From: DATKCF01 sp035513345
GTDB taxonomy: Bacteria > Gemmatimonadota > Gemmatimonadetes > Longimicrobiales > RSA9
Assembly (NCBI GenBank): GCA_035513345.1
Contig: DATKCF010000007.1
Coordinates: 1-6,253 of the forward strand
Length of the DNA stretch: 6,253 nucleotides
Direction: 5' to 3'
Shown piece by piece: positions 1 to 6,071 of this stretch. Every line of letters begins with the position of its first letter. The first letter of the stretch is position 1. A program made the translations under genes and the position numbers. Under the pieces are notes generated by a model. It did not search any database, was not told where the DNA came from, and saw only the letters and a list, made by a program, of their open reading frames with translations.

Positions 1-83
1 GCCGCGGCGACACAGCCCGGCAGATCGGGAACGTACGCGCCGAACCCGGTCTCGCTCCTCTCGATCACGATGGCGTACTTCAT
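1..83 (-). CDS. hicB: HicB-family antitoxin, N-terminal part (runs off left edge)
   Basis: Reading the minus strand from the ATG at 83-81 gives 27 residues beginning MKYAIVIERSETGFGAYVPD and continuing with LPGCVAA, after which the window ends. This is the characteristic first half of the HicB partial RNase H-like fold: a short beta strand, a polar turn with a GFGAYVPDLPGC core, then the start of the helix. HicB antitoxins bind and neutralise the HicA mRNA interferase and usually repress their own operon. The start is supported by an ATGA overlap with the end of the upstream hicA reading frame and by purine-rich bases (AGGGA) just before it. The C-terminal half, including any DNA-binding part, lies outside the window, so I cannot say whether the gene is intact. 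Confidence 0.88.
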   Translation of the reverse strand, partial: MKYAIVIERSETGFGAYVPDLPGCVAA

Positions 84-175
84 CGGTCCCTGATTCCCGC
101 CTGCCTGAGGACACTGTTCAGCGTGCCGCGTCGCTCATGATACGGGTGATGGTGCGCCGTCGTCCACGGGGACCA
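80..175 (-). pseudogene. hicA: hicA toxin remnant, 5'-truncated and frameshifted
   Basis: Just upstream of hicB, one minus-strand frame ends in PYHERRGTLNSVLRQAGIRD-R and stops at 82-80, overlapping the hicB ATG by 4 nt. The segment RGTLNSVLRQAGI matches the usual C-terminus of HicA (a GTL-x-S-I-L-x-QAG pattern), a small dsRBD-like mRNA interferase. A second frame just upstream encodes GRRRTIT, which would fit the strand preceding PYH in HicA. The two pieces are joined only if a frame change is allowed near 145. No HicA N-terminus is visible beyond about 175, where sequence leading into the divergent plus-strand gene begins, so the catalytic His region is missing. The left boundary is exact; the right one is approximate. 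Assignment to HicA rests on the C-terminal motif and the position before hicB. Confidence 0.62.
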
Positions 176-230
176 CCCGGACCTGCGCATACCCGCGCCG
201 GAGTGGCGGTCGGGCCTCGATGATCGCAGA

Positions 231-2585
231 ATGCTCGACATGCGGGAACGAACGACGGAACGTATCGGTGAGGTGCTGGCCGGCATCGATCGCGGCAGCG
301 CGGTCGCCCGGCACACCACGGACGCGAGCGATCTGCGGATCGACGTCAGAGGCGTGGGTCCGCTCCGGCTGCCTGTAACGTCCGGGCAGGCAAAGCGACT
401 GTGCAGTGTCGCACGACCGGCGCGGTTCGGGCGAGGCGAGGAGACGGTGCGGGACGCGCACGTTCGCGATACGTGGGTCGTACCGAAGAGCCGCGTGAAG
501 ATCGATGCGCGACGCTGGAACCGCACGCTGCTGCCGGTGCTCGACAGGCTGCGCGACGAGCTCGGACTTCCGGAAGGCAGTCGGCTGAAGGCGGAGTTGC
601 ACGCCATGCTCGTCTACGCGCCCGGCCAGTTCTTCCTGCCGCACCAGGACTCGGAGAAGTCGGACGACATGGTGGGCACGCTGGTCGTGACGCTGCCGTC
701 GTCGTTCCGCGGCGGCGCGCTCGTCATCGAGCACCGCGGCACGAAGGTCGTGGCGCGCGGGTCGAAGCGCCGGCTGTCGTTCGTCGCGTTCTACGCCGAC
801 TGCCGTCACGAAGTGCAACCGGTGAAGGAGGGCTTCCGCGTCGTCCTGACGTACAACCTGAGTGTCGAAGGCGACACGGCTTCTGTCGTTCGCGCCGATC
901 CGGCTACCGTCGACGTGCTGACAGGTCTCCTGCGCGACCACTTCGAGACGCCGCGTCCCCCGCATGATTGGAGCACGGATCGAACGCCGCGCGAGCCGCC
1001 TCGCCGGCTCGTCTGCCTTCTCGACCACGAGTACACGGAACGCGGGCTGGGATGGGAACGGCTCAAGGGATCCGACCGTGCGCGCGCGACGGCGCTCCTT
1101 GCCGTGGCGGAGCAGGCGGACTGCGACGCGTTCCTCGCGCTCGGCGAAATCGAGGAAGTCCGGCAACCGGAGCCGCCGGAGTGGGATGAACCGTGGCGGC
1201 GCTCATGGTATGCGGACGACGACGCGGAGGACGACATCGAAGGGGACCCGGCCAGCATCGATCCGGATGACTTCGCCTCGCTGGATCTCGTCTCGGGCAG
1301 CACGACGCTCCGCGTCTGGATCCCGCGCGGCGCGAAGCGCAGGGAACGCATCGATACGTACGTGGACGACGACGAAATCTGCGCGGCGACGCCCACTGCC
1401 GCGCTGCGGCCGTACGAGTCCGAGTACACGCCGTTCATGGGCAACTGGGGCAACACGATCGACCGGTGGTACCGGCGCGCCGCGATCGTGCTCAGCCCTT
1501 CCGGTCACGCATTCGCCGTCCGCGCCGAAGCCTCGCCTGCGTGGGCGGCCGCGACGTTGAAGAAGCGGATCGGCGCGGGGTCGATCGCCGAAGCACGCGC
1601 GCTAGCGAAGCAGTTGCTGCCGTTCTGGGACGGCGCGGTGCGTGGCGTGAACGACAGCGTGCTGGACGGTTTGTTCGGCAACGTCATGATCGTCGCGGAA
1701 GCGTTCGACGACCCCACACTGGCGGCATCGCTCCTCGAGCCGTTCGATATCGAGGCCCTGTCGGCGAAGACCGCGCCCGCGTTCGCGGCCCTCGTCGCCC
1801 GCTACGATGGCGACTGGGTGCGCGCGCTGCTTGCCGACCGTCCGCGCCACGACTTGCCGTCCAACCGCGATCGCGCGGTATGGATCTCCAGGCTGCCGGC
1901 GCTCTGCCGGGCGTTGCGGAAGACGGACGTCGCGGCAGCTGCGGCGCACCCGCTGCTCGAGTCATCGTGGCGCTGGATCCGCAAGCGGCTGGCGAGGCCG
2001 TCGCTCGAGCGCCGGCCCGCTCTCGGAAGGGATCTGGTCAAGCGGCTTCCCGGTCCGACGCTCGGTGTCATCCGCGGGACGATTGTCGCGGACGCCTCCG
2101 AGCTGCGTCGCGAAATCATTTCGTTCCTGACCGCCGATGAGGACGACGTGCTGGTGCCGTTCGCCGTGCGCGTAGTGCGGTTGGCGATTCAGAAGAAGGC
2201 CGACGACGCGATCGGCGCGCTCGAGCTGCTGCGACAGCACTGCATCGAGCAGCTGGAAGCCCGCCTGGCCACGCCGCCACGCGATGCGGATGACTGGTCG
2301 CTCCACGCGCCGCGAAGCTGCGACTGCGCGCTGTGTGACACGCTGCACGCGTTCGTCGAGGCATCGGACCGCCGAACCTTCGAGTGGCCGCTGGCCAAAC
2401 GACGCAGGCAGCACGTGCACCGGGCGATCGACGCGCTCGAGCTGCCGGTGCGGCACGAAACGCGTCGCGAGGGCCGCCCGTTCACGCTCGTCCTGACGAA
2501 GACGCCTGCACTGTTCGACCGCGAGGTGGAAAAGCGGAAAGCGTGGAGGACCGACCTCGAATTCCTGGCCGGCAGCGGTCCCTGA
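231..2585 (+). CDS. 2-oxoglutarate/Fe(II)-dependent oxygenase with long C-terminal domain
   Basis: A 784-residue soluble protein. Residues ~115-215 form a double-stranded beta-helix oxygenase of the prolyl-4-hydroxylase type. The iron triad is visible as H138-x-D140 (in FFLPHQDSEK) and H193 (in DCRHEV), and R203 (in GFRVVLTYNL) is the expected 2-oxoglutarate ligand. Such enzymes couple 2-oxoglutarate decarboxylation to hydroxylation of a protein or other substrate, which cannot be inferred here. An acidic stretch (~326-350) separates this domain from a large region containing GNWGNTIDRWYRRAAIVLSP, then alpha-helical sequence, then CDCALC (C697, C699, C702) and a basic segment ending LVLTKT. 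From memory, this architecture resembles long oxygenases found in fungi and a few bacteria. No signal peptide or membrane segment is seen. The ATG at 231 is taken as start, with ATG 240 as an in-frame alternative; neither has a strong ribosome-binding site. It is the only plus-strand gene and is flanked by TA debris. Confidence 0.92.
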   Translation: MLDMRERTTERIGEVLAGIDRGSAVARHTTDASDLRIDVRGVGPLRLPVTSGQAKRLCSVARPARFGRGEETVRDAHVRDTWVVPKSRVKIDARRWNRTLLPVLDRLRDELGLPEGSRLKAELHAMLVYAPGQFFLPHQDSEKSDDMVGTLVVTLPSSFRGGALVIEHRGTKVVARGSKRRLSFVAFYADCRHEVQPVKEGFRVVLTYNLSVEGDTASVVRADPATVDVLTGLLRDHFETPRPPHDWSTDRTPREPPRRLVCLLDHEYTERGLGWERLKGSDRARATALLAVAEQADCDAFLALGEIEEVRQPEPPEWDEPWRRSWYADDDAEDDIEGDPASIDPDDFASLDLVSGSTTLRVWIPRGAKRRERIDTYVDDDEICAATPTAALRPYESEYTPFMGNWGNTIDRWYRRAAIVLSPSGHAFAVRAEASPAWAAATLKKRIGAGSIAEARALAKQLLPFWDGAVRGVNDSVLDGLFGNVMIVAEAFDDPTLAASLLEPFDIEALSAKTAPAFAALVARYDGDWVRALLADRPRHDLPSNRDRAVWISRLPALCRALRKTDVAAAAAHPLLESSWRWIRKRLARPSLERRPALGRDLVKRLPGPTLGVIRGTIVADASELRREIISFLTADEDDVLVPFAVRVVRLAIQKKADDAIGALELLRQHCIEQLEARLATPPRDADDWSLHAPRSCDCALCDTLHAFVEASDRRTFEWPLAKRRRQHVHRAIDALELPVRHETRREGRPFTLVLTKTPALFDREVEKRKAWRTDLEFLAGSGP

Positions 2586-2597
2586 CCGACGGTCAGG
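2581..2597. repeat. Inverted repeat at the oxygenase stop codon
   Basis: Perfect 7-bp arms CCTGACC and GGTCAGG around a 3-nt GAC loop. The left arm contains the TGA stop (2583-2585). It could fold as a short terminator hairpin between the convergent oxygenase and DUF2442 genes, but no T-run follows on either strand. A second, weaker inverted repeat, GTGAG-GAT-CTCAC (2618-2630), covers the stop codon of the converging DUF2442 gene. The repeats are seen directly; the terminator role is inferred. Confidence 0.45.
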
Positions 2598-2626
2598 AAC
2601 GAACACTCAGGCGGGGCGTGAGGATC

Positions 2627-2884
2627 TCACCGACGCGACTTCAGCGTTGCCTCGGGATGAAGGAGGCCTTCGACGGATATGTCCTCATCGACGTCCGGCC
2701 AATGGATCCCGATGCCGCCGCCGATGAGGCTCCAGTTGCTCCGCTGCTCCGGCGTCGCTGCGAGCAGGCGAGGAAACCAGGCGAGCGGAACTGACACTTC
2801 GCGATCGTCGGCCAGTCGGACGATGAGCCTCTCGTGCGTCGCGCGGACGTCTGTGGCTCGCGTATCAGTCGCGGAAGTGCTCAT
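2627..2884 (-). CDS. DUF2442 domain protein (intact)
   Basis: An 85-residue protein matching DUF2442 over nearly its whole length. After a short variable N-terminus come a strand pair (RLIVRLADDREVSVPLAW), a linker (FPRLLAATPEQRSNW) and the signature GIHWPDVDEDISVEGLL at about residues 58-74. The length is normal for the family. DUF2442 proteins commonly sit directly behind a DUF4160 gene in compact two-gene operons that are listed among putative TA-like pairs; I know of no settled biochemical function. The ATG at 2884 overlaps the DUF4160 remnant by 20 nt and has GAGG about 6 nt upstream, typical of translational coupling. The partner is truncated here, so this gene has probably lost its own promoter and would depend on transcription from the right. 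It converges with the oxygenase gene across a 41-bp gap. Confidence 0.92.
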   Translation of the reverse strand: MSTSATDTRATDVRATHERLIVRLADDREVSVPLAWFPRLLAATPEQRSNWSLIGGGIGIHWPDVDEDISVEGLLHPEATLKSRR

Positions 2885-2999
2885 GCCATGCCTCGATGAG
2901 CGACGTGTGGTGGGTCCGGATGATCCGGACGATCTCGCGTACCCCGGAAGGACTGAATCCGTTCATGTCCGCGACGATCAGTGGTCGAGCCGTTATCAG
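2865..2999 (-). pseudogene. DUF4160 C-terminal remnant
   Basis: A minus-strand frame ending at the TGA 2867-2865 encodes RPLIVADMNGFSPSGV, REIVRIIRTHH and TSLIEAWHEHFRD. This matches the last ~40 residues of DUF4160 proteins: a P-x-x-x-A-x-x-x-GF strand-turn followed by a long helix ending in EAWHE-aromatic. The N-terminal half, with the usual FFF/HxHxE-like core, is absent. At about 2996-3000 the sequence becomes the end of the DUF4143 reading frame in a different frame. An ATG at 2966 could give a 33-residue peptide. Overlap with the DUF2442 start reproduces the usual DUF4160-DUF2442 gene pair. I read this as the 3' stump of a deleted gene. The family match is from memory of the C-terminal pattern and is moderately secure. 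Confidence 0.68.
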
Positions 3000-3730
3000 A
3001 CCACGCGCCACCACGGCGCGGCCAGGATCCCGGGAGCCAGCCACTCGAGGCGGTCCCCGCCGTGGAGGAGGAGACAGCCGCTCACGGCCGCACCGTACTC
3101 CTCCCGAAACGCGCGAAACCGCGACGCATCCGCAACGCGCGGGCTGATTCCGGCTTTCACCTCGATGGCAAGCAGGTCGGATCCGTGCTCCACCACGAAG
3201 TCCACTTCCTCACCGGCAGCGGTCCGCCAGAAGAACAGCTCCGGCCGATCGACGACCGCGGCGTCGCGCCAAGCGAGAAGATCGGCGAGGATCAGATTCT
3301 CGAGGTGCGCGCCCTGCGCGGCAGGTGCGCCCGCGAGCCGCATCGCCAGGCCTGTATCACGCCAGTAGGCCTTCGGTGTCTTGATGAGGCGCTTCGTCCG
3401 GTTCACGGAAAACGCCGGAAGCCGCACGAGCTGGTACGACGTCTCGAGCAGGTTCAACCACCGGCGCACGGTCGGCTGCGGCAGCTGGGTGTCGCGCCCC
3501 AGCTCCGTCTGGTTGACCAGCTGGCCGAGCCGCAGGCAGACGGCCCGCATCAATCTTCTGAAATCGATGAGGTTGTCGATTGCGGACAGGTCGCGAAGAT
3601 CGCGTTCCAGATACGTGCGAATGTACCCGTCGAACCATATGTCCCGGTCCCCGACGTCTTCCATCTCGAAAGCCGGAACCGGGTAGCCGCCGCGCCCGTG
3701 CATCTCCGCCCGCGTCAGCGGCGCACCTCG
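2996..3730 (-). pseudogene. DUF4143 protein lacking its AAA ATPase half
   Basis: The frame ending at TGA 2998-2996 encodes the C-terminal portion of an AAA_14/DUF4143 protein (normally about 380-430 residues). Recognisable homology starts at APLTRAEMHGRGGYPVPA (near 3724) and continues through WFDGYIRTYLERDLRDLSAI, a winged-helix segment (LVNQTELGRDTQLPQPTVRR, then WLNLLETSYQLVRLPAF) and KRLIKTPKAYWRDTGLA. It ends in a restriction-endonuclease-like fold with FFWRTAAGEEVDFVVEHGSD and AIEVKAG, the E-V-D and E-V-K residues of a PD-(D/E)xK core. The N-terminal ATPase with its Walker A motif is missing. The frame stays open to 3832, but the extra residues come from out-of-frame reading of the upstream gene and look non-homologous. 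An internal ATG at 3703 could start a 235-residue product. Most likely a deletion product; a surviving shortened protein cannot be excluded. Confidence 0.85.
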
Positions 3731-3749
3731 TCCCGGCGAAGAGGGGCGC

Positions 3750-4949
3750 CTACAGTTCCGACCGCTGGGCGAAGCCGTCAGGGCGCGGCCCGGGCGGCCA
3801 GTTGTCCGACGGCAACTCTGTGAGAACAGCACGGATCAGCTGCCCGAACGTAATCGGCCGGCGTGTCCGGAACGCAACCGGCATTTCCGGTCGCGGCCCT
3901 GCTTCGCCGCCGTCGCGCCAGTCCAGGAGTGGGCCGCGCAGGAACGACATCGTCTCCTTGTGCGAAACGGGCAGAACCAGATCCGGGACGTAGGCGATCG
4001 GAACGTGCCGGAGCGCGGCGGGGCCCTCCTGCAGGCCGATCGCCGGTCGTTCGCCCGCCACGAGACCGTGTTGCGCGTCATCGCGGTCGGCCACCTTGCC
4101 GCGGCCGACCGCGTCGAAGAAGAACGTGTACGCGTGCTCGTCGTCCTGATAGTTCGCGATGGCACCGACCTCGACCAGCTCGATCTCAGTCAGCATTGGA
4201 TCCGGCTCCCGGCCAGCTTCGACCCAGTGGCGGAACGAGAGGTCATCCCAGGGCATGGTCCGGAGGTAGACCTCACGGTCCACCGCACCAGGCAGGTCCA
4301 GCAGGTCCAGGAGTTCACCGACCGTGAATCCTGGCTCGATCGCCACCTCCTGACGGAGCAGTTCTCGCCACAGCGGTGCGCCACGCGGGCGGAGCACCCG
4401 GGTTTCACTCGCTTCGTCTGCTGCCCGGACGAAGCGGATCCGCACACCGCCAGCCACGAGTGCCTCGAGCGTCGGGCCGTGGAAGCAGGCCGGAATCTCG
4501 CCACCCAGCGTCAGCACGCGATCGTCGTCTTCCAGGGCGTGTTCGTGCGCCTCGTCGGCGCTCATCGCCCTCCAGTCGGGCTCCGGCTCCGGCGGACCAA
4601 AGAGCCAGACCCGGCGCATGTTGCCGTGCTCGATGGCTCTGCCGCCCGGCTCGTGGAGCGTGTCCGGCTCCGTGATGCGGAAGTCCGGGATCCGGTCATC
4701 GGGAGTGCTCCGTATTTCGGCGATGTCCCGGTGGTCGAACGCCGGCCTGTCCTCCGGAACGAGAAGCATGTCGTCTCCGAGAAGCAGCAGACCTTCGTAG
4801 CGTGTCCCATCGCCAAGGCGCACGTCGACGACCCGGTACGTCCACTCGCTGTCAAACCGGTCGACTGTGTGCCTGCGCTCGGGTATGCGGCGCGCCACCA
4901 CGCACTGCCGCTCGTTCAGATAGACCGTACGGGTTCGGAAGTTCTGCAT
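3750..4949 (-). CDS. Uncharacterised acidic protein, about 399 residues
   Basis: A long uninterrupted frame that I do not recognise. It begins MQNFRTRTVYLNERQ. An N-terminal beta-rich segment (~residues 30-85: YRVVDVRLGDGTRYEGLLLL, then VPEDRPAFDHRDIAEIR) could be a small barrel. The central part contains WLFGPPEPEPDWRAMSADEA, an extended LGGEIPACFHGPTLEALVAG stretch and LLRQEVAIEPGFTVGELLDL. The C-terminal part has TEIELVEVGAIANYQDDEHA, YTFFFDAVGRGK and VSHKETMSFLRGPLLDWRDG. It is strongly acidic, with many tryptophans and no signal peptide, membrane helix or catalytic motif that I can identify. The ATG at 4949 is chosen because upstream residues look unstructured; a GTG at 5012 or ATG at 4994 would add 21 or 15 residues. 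Its TAG stop (3752-3750) lies about 20 bp before the truncated DUF4143 homology, so it may have been joined to it by a deletion. Function unknown. Confidence 0.75.
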   Translation of the reverse strand: MQNFRTRTVYLNERQCVVARRIPERRHTVDRFDSEWTYRVVDVRLGDGTRYEGLLLLGDDMLLVPEDRPAFDHRDIAEIRSTPDDRIPDFRITEPDTLHEPGGRAIEHGNMRRVWLFGPPEPEPDWRAMSADEAHEHALEDDDRVLTLGGEIPACFHGPTLEALVAGGVRIRFVRAADEASETRVLRPRGAPLWRELLRQEVAIEPGFTVGELLDLLDLPGAVDREVYLRTMPWDDLSFRHWVEAGREPDPMLTEIELVEVGAIANYQDDEHAYTFFFDAVGRGKVADRDDAQHGLVAGERPAIGLQEGPAALRHVPIAYVPDLVLPVSHKETMSFLRGPLLDWRDGGEAGPRPEMPVAFRTRRPITFGQLIRAVLTELPSDNWPPGPRPDGFAQRSEL

Positions 4950-5128
4950 CTGGCGCTCACTCACATGCGCCGAGCATCCAGTCCGTGGATGCATACCATT
5001 GGCCCGGCACACCCGTCGGTTCGGCGTTCGGCGACGACCCTCGAATTAAATGTGCGATCGCCGTGCGGGAGCTGGAATAGCTGAACGGGTCACGGTCGGG
5101 TCCGTGGGCGACAACCGATTGCCCGCAA

Positions 5129-5145
5129 TTCACACGTCGTGTGAA
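5129..5145. repeat. Palindrome TTCACACG-T-CGTGTGAA
   Basis: Perfect 8-bp arms around a single central base. It contains the TGA that closes the VapB-like frame (5132-5130). As RNA it would form a 7-bp stem with a 3-nt loop. No T-run follows, so it may equally be an operator-like dyad. The structure is seen directly; its role is not known. Confidence 0.5.
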
Positions 5146-5324
5146 CGAGCGGAACCTCGAGATCGGTTCAGCCCTTGCCCTTCGGCGCGCCACGGCGAGC
5201 ACCTTGCAGCCTTGTCGGATCGCAGCCCTTCTTCGATGATCGCCCGCAGCGTCATCACCCTTTCCCGCGCGCGTCGCTTCGCTGCCTCGAGGAGCATGTC
5301 GGCAATCTCGATCGTTGTCGGCAA
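5130..5324 (-). pseudogene. vapB: VapB-family antitoxin, C-terminus lost or frameshifted
   Basis: The frame starts with TTG at 5324, preceded by GGGAAG, and encodes MPTTIEIADMLLEAAKRRAR then ERVMTLRAIIEEGLR. This is the ribbon-helix-helix N-terminus typical of VapB antitoxins of the MRTTIRI-x-D-x-LL-x-x-AKRRA type, which bind operator DNA and inhibit a PIN-domain RNase VapC. After residue ~35 the match stops. The remaining ~29 residues (SDKAARCSPWRAEGQ and onward) are unlike VapB. In another frame the same DNA reads KVLAVARRRARAEP, closer to the usual segment after EEGLR, which suggests a single-base loss near 5205. No VapC with its PIN-domain acidic residues follows downstream. It is therefore probably a decayed, orphan antitoxin. 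The family assignment is good for the N-terminus; the frameshift reading is weaker. Confidence 0.72.
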
Positions 5325-5327
5325 CGT

Positions 5328-5345
5328 CTTCCCGTACCAGGGAAG
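5328..5345. promoter_or_regulatory. Hairpin overlapping the vapB ribosome-binding site
   Basis: Perfect 6-bp arms CTTCCC and GGGAAG with a 6-nt loop. On the minus strand the right-hand arm GGGAAG lies 3 nt before the TTG start of the VapB-like gene, so folding would hide the probable Shine-Dalgarno sequence. It might instead be the dyad operator bound by a ribbon-helix-helix antitoxin. Both roles are inferred from position. Confidence 0.35.
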
Positions 5346-5376
5346 CAGCCGGCAGCCACACGATCCGCCCCATACG

Positions 5377-5391
5377 CGGTTGACTCAACCG
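5377..5391. repeat. Palindrome CGGTTGA-C-TCAACCG
   Basis: Perfect 7-bp arms around one central base. It covers the TGA (5387-5385) that ends the DUF5615 reading frame. It could be a weak transcript end (6-bp stem, 3-nt loop) or a protein-binding dyad; no T-run follows. Confidence 0.45.
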
Positions 5392-5716
5392 AGCGCGAGA
5401 AACGCTGCATCCGGGTGATCCACGAATTCGCGAATAGCCGACTCGCGGTTGCGGATCAACCGGATGACATCGGCTGTCGTGCAATTCCCCAGACGGACGA
5501 GAATGACTTTCGGAGGGGCGCCCCGGAAGACGCTCAGGCCCGCATGTCTTCGTCGCGCGTCAGAAGTATGCAGCCGTGATCACGGGCAAGCTCCCGGACC
5601 TGCTGGTCGGTGGCTCCACCGTGACCCATCTGTCTCACGTGCAATGACCCTGGAAAGAGGTCATGCAGGGCGTCGACGAGCGACTCGGACAGGTTCTCGT
5701 CGACCAGCAGCCGCAC
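5385..5716 (-). pseudogene. DUF5615 PIN-like toxin gene broken by one frameshift
   Basis: A GTG at 5716, preceded by AGGGA, opens a frame reading MRLLVDENLSESLVDALHDL, FPGSLHVRQMGHGGATDQQV, RELARDHGCILLTRDEDM, then a premature TGA (5536-5534). The shifted frame continues directly with LSVFRGAPPKVILVRLGNCT, TADVIRLIRNRE and FVDHPDAAFLALG, stopping at 5387-5385. Together these give a complete DUF5615 protein of about 110 residues, the normal length, if one base is restored near 5540-5546. DUF5615 is a PIN-like (Mut7-C/VapC45-related) RNase fold; D6, D55 and D57 are the candidate metal-binding acids. Its start lies 9 nt after the DUF433 stop, the usual antitoxin-toxin order. As sequenced, the protein ends just after the DED motif and should be inactive. 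Real mutation and single-base sequencing error cannot be told apart here. Confidence 0.9.
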
Positions 5717-5725
5717 GGATCCCTA

Positions 5726-5953
5726 TCAGGACGCGGGAATGATCAGGCTTCTGCGTTCGCGCTCGGCGGCGAACGTGAGGCAGGCCCGGATATCCTCCTG
5801 GGTGAGCTGCGGAAAATCGTGCAGGATCTGACTCTCGGACATTCCGGCCGCGAGATACGCGAGGACGTCGCCCACGGAGAGGCGGGTTCCGCGCACGGTT
5901 GGCTTGCCGAAACGGACGGCAGGATCGACCACGATTCGATCGAGAAGAGACAT
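5726..5953 (-). CDS. DUF433 antitoxin (intact)
   Basis: A 75-residue protein starting MSLLDRIVVDPAVRFGKPTV and continuing RGTRLSVGDVLAYLAAGMSE, then SQILHDFPQLTQEDIRACL. This is the complete DUF433 domain: the DP-x-V-x-x-GKP-x-x-RGTR signature, then a helix-turn-helix region (VGDVLAYLAAGMSESQILHD) and the closing TQEDIRACL-x-F/YA helix. DUF433 proteins act as presumed DNA-binding antitoxins next to DUF5615 PIN-like toxins, which is the arrangement here. The ATG at 5953 is chosen because homology starts exactly there. The frame stays open upstream to a GTG at 6061, but those 36 extra residues overlap debris of the neighbouring HigA gene and do not fit the family. No clear Shine-Dalgarno sequence precedes the ATG, so a very short leader is possible. 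The partner toxin is frameshifted, leaving this antitoxin effectively alone. Confidence 0.92.
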   Translation of the reverse strand: MSLLDRIVVDPAVRFGKPTVRGTRLSVGDVLAYLAAGMSESQILHDFPQLTQEDIRACLTFAAERERRSLIIPAS

Positions 5954-6071
5954 GTTGTCAATGCTATACACGGCATCCGTCCGGGGCAAGAAAATCTGGG
6001 CGGTGGACTTCCCCGGAAGATGTGGCATGGTGCCGGGCTGGAGAATGGCCATCCGGGACACCTGTGTGTCG

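Noticed and set aside
101..143. Candidate oxygenase promoter (TGTTCA, 17 bp, TGATAC)
   Set aside because: Both hexamers match consensus at three or fewer positions, which is expected by chance, and the site lies inside the hicA remnant.
135..1166. Minus-strand open frames of up to 343 codons under the oxygenase gene
   Set aside because: They are antisense to a gene with conserved iron-binding residues and have shadow-type composition. Only the far 3' end (80-175) holds a separate signal, the hicA remnant.
2569..3225. 13-bp direct repeat CCGGCAGCGGTCC at 2569-2581 and 3213-3225
   Set aside because: Both copies lie in coding sequence. A repeat of this length is close to chance for about 6 kb of GC-rich DNA, and no longer similarity surrounds it.
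2981..3823. Plus-strand open frame of 280 codons opposite the DUF4143 fragment
   Set aside because: The minus strand carries clear DUF4143 homology across this stretch. The plus frame has no domain and is explained by codon bias.
3960..5084. Long plus-strand open frame (374 codons) opposite the 3750-4949 gene
   Set aside because: It is the antisense shadow of the minus-strand gene in GC-rich DNA; its translation is Arg/His-rich with no recognisable domain or start context.
4957..5129. Possible vapC downstream of the VapB-like fragment
   Set aside because: Minus-strand frames here show no PIN-domain start (such as D-T-N/S) or later acidic motifs; I see no gene in this 170-bp gap.
5377..5391. 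Possible integron attC core (GTTGAC...CAAC)
   Set aside because: It lacks the GTTRRRY/RYYYAAC pair and the imperfect long stem with extrahelical bases, so it is only a short palindrome.
5955..5989. Promoter-like bases upstream of DUF433 (TATAGC with TTGCCC, and TTGACA touching the start codon)
   Set aside because: The TATAGC/TTGCCC pair has only 15-bp spacing and weak matches. The TTGACA would place its -10 inside the gene with a poor match. Not enough to call.
5954..6061. 36-residue N-terminal extension of DUF433 from a GTG at 6061
   Set aside because: DUF433 homology begins exactly at the ATG 5953. The extension overlaps HigA debris, is open only by chance, and continues in frame from the HigA remnant across a TAG.
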